A stretch of DNA of 6,910 nt from Oligoflexia bacterium (GTDB lineage: Bacteria > Myxococcota_A > UBA796 > UBA2385), in contig JAADHA010000123.1 in the NCBI GenBank assembly GCA_013152105.1, forward strand, positions 1 to 6,910, given 5' to 3'. A program made the position numbers and the translations under genes. This document shows positions 6,543 to 6,910 of this stretch, piece after piece. Positions within the stretch are counted from its first letter, which is position 1. The number at the start of each line of letters is the position of its first letter. The notes below the pieces were generated by a model. That model did no database searches. It was not told the origin of the DNA and saw nothing but the letters and a program-made list of their open reading frames with translations.

Positions 6543-6558
6543 TCACATGATCATGTGA
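6543..6558. promoter_or_regulatory. Perfect 16-bp palindrome, candidate operator
   Basis: TCACATGATCATGTGA reads the same on both strands without a spacer. It sits 30 bp after the response-regulator stop and 112 bp before the start of the next gene, a good place for an operator of that gene. It can fold only as a 6-bp stem with a GATC loop, is AT-containing and has no T-run, so it is a poor intrinsic terminator. The half sites resemble CRP halves but face the opposite way (TCACA-N6-TGTGA), so it is not a CRP box. The cognate regulator is unknown; the upstream NarL-type protein is one candidate. Confidence 0.55.
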
Positions 6559-6593
6559 TGGTCGTCACCGCGTTGGGGGCTACCGTAATGCCA

Positions 6594-6617
6594 CAGGCAG
6601 GCAGGCAGGCACGCAGG
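6594..6617. repeat. (CAGG)n tetranucleotide microsatellite
   Basis: Four perfect CAGG units (6594-6609) are followed by one unit with a mismatch (CACG, 6610-6613) and another CAGG (6614-6617); a further CAGG lies at 6619-6622. Four-base repeats change reading frame when they slip. The tract lies between the palindrome and the start of the partial gene at 6671, where length changes could alter promoter spacing or frame. Confidence 0.7.
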
Positions 6618-6670
6618 CCAGGTCTGTGCTGTTTCCTCAGGCTTCGACACGTCGCTCCCCGGATCGCCTC

Positions 6671-6910
6671 ATGTCGCTCACCCAGTCCCATGATCACGCG
6701 AGCCCGACCCCGACACCTCAGCAGGATGCGCCAAGCACACAGTCCACGCGGTCGGTCGGCGGGGGCCGAGGCAATCAGGCTCGTGCGGATGGTCTGGGCC
6801 TGAACCAGGGTCGCCCGGCACAGGCCGAGACCATGTCCAACAGCGTCGAAATGAGTAGCAGCGGTGGTTCGTTCGGCGAGGGCGAGGACACGGCCGGCAA
6901 CGAGGGTGAC
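6671..6910 (+). CDS. N-terminal part of a disordered, Ser/Gly/Gln-rich protein (runs off the window)
   Basis: An open frame starts at ATG 6671 and continues for 80 codons to the window end without a stop. Third codon positions are mostly G or C, as in the neighbouring genes, while competing frames in the same stretch are not. The visible part starts MSLTQSHDHASPTPTPQQDA and is polar and low in hydrophobic residues: Ser/Thr/Pro/Gln-rich (1-28), then SVGGGRGNQARADGLGL (28-44), then Ser/Gly/Glu-rich (57-80). There is no signal peptide or membrane segment, so it looks cytosolic and disordered at its N-terminus, with any folded domain lying beyond the window. Such tails occur on secreted effectors and structural proteins, but no function can be assigned. 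ATG 6671 lacks a clear ribosome site. A GTG at 6626 in frame is an alternative, but the 15 codons it adds have weaker codon bias. Confidence 0.6.
   Translation, partial: MSLTQSHDHASPTPTPQQDAPSTQSTRSVGGGRGNQARADGLGLNQGRPAQAETMSNSVEMSSSGGSFGEGEDTAGNEGD

Noticed and set aside
6543..6558. CRP or FNR binding site
   Set aside because: The half sites are in the reverse order (TCACA-N6-TGTGA) to the CRP consensus TGTGA-N6-TCACA, and the FNR core TTGAT is missing.
6513..6670. Intrinsic terminator after the kinase-regulator operon
   Set aside because: No GC-rich stem followed by a T-run was found; the only stems are weak and lack a T tract.
6555..6803. 82-codon open frame after the palindrome as a normal gene
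   Set aside because: Third codon positions are not G/C-biased, the protein is Arg-rich and patternless, and its second half overlaps the better frame at 6671. It is kept only as part of the repeat-switch idea.

Overview
The window is GC-rich DNA whose gene content suggests a Myxococcota-like (former deltaproteobacterial) organism. The clues are a secreted lipoprotein with a Thr/Asp-rich linker followed by MopE-type metal-binding motifs and a Gly-rich beta-helix, a periplasmic beta-propeller sensor kinase, and strongly G/C-biased third codon positions. This placement is an inference from gene style; there is no rRNA or marker gene here. I see no tRNA, rRNA, CRISPR array, transposase or phage gene.

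Layout: (1) 1-282 is a lower-GC stretch with no convincing gene; it holds a perfect 7-7-7 inverted repeat at 99-119. (2) 283-909 (+) encodes a 208-residue exported protein, possibly a small outer-membrane beta-barrel. (3) 903-2825 (-) encodes a 640-residue lipoprotein that converges on, and overlaps by 7 bp, the end of gene 2. (4) 2826-2952 is a 127-bp divergent intergenic region with a canonical G-quadruplex motif in the lipoprotein leader. (5) 2953-5829 (+) encodes a 958-residue NarL/HisKA_3-type sensor kinase with a large beta-propeller sensor and a Y_Y_Y domain. (6) 5829-6512 (+) encodes its LuxR/NarL-type response regulator, with start and stop codons overlapping as TGATG. (7) 6513-6670 is a short intergenic region unusually dense in repeats: a 15-bp tandem duplication over the regulator stop codon, a perfect 16-bp palindrome and a (CAGG)n microsatellite. 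(8) 6671-6910 (+) is the 5' part of a gene for a disordered, Ser/Gly/Gln-rich protein that runs off the window.

Working model: the kinase senses a periplasmic or envelope signal with its propeller, phosphorylates the regulator, and the regulator acts on DNA. Natural first candidates for targets are the divergently transcribed lipoprotein and the gene behind the 16-bp palindrome; this is inferred from position only. I found no clearly new multi-gene system. The most unusual signals are non-coding: the palindrome plus tetranucleotide repeat before gene 8, and the G-quadruplex between the lipoprotein and kinase genes.
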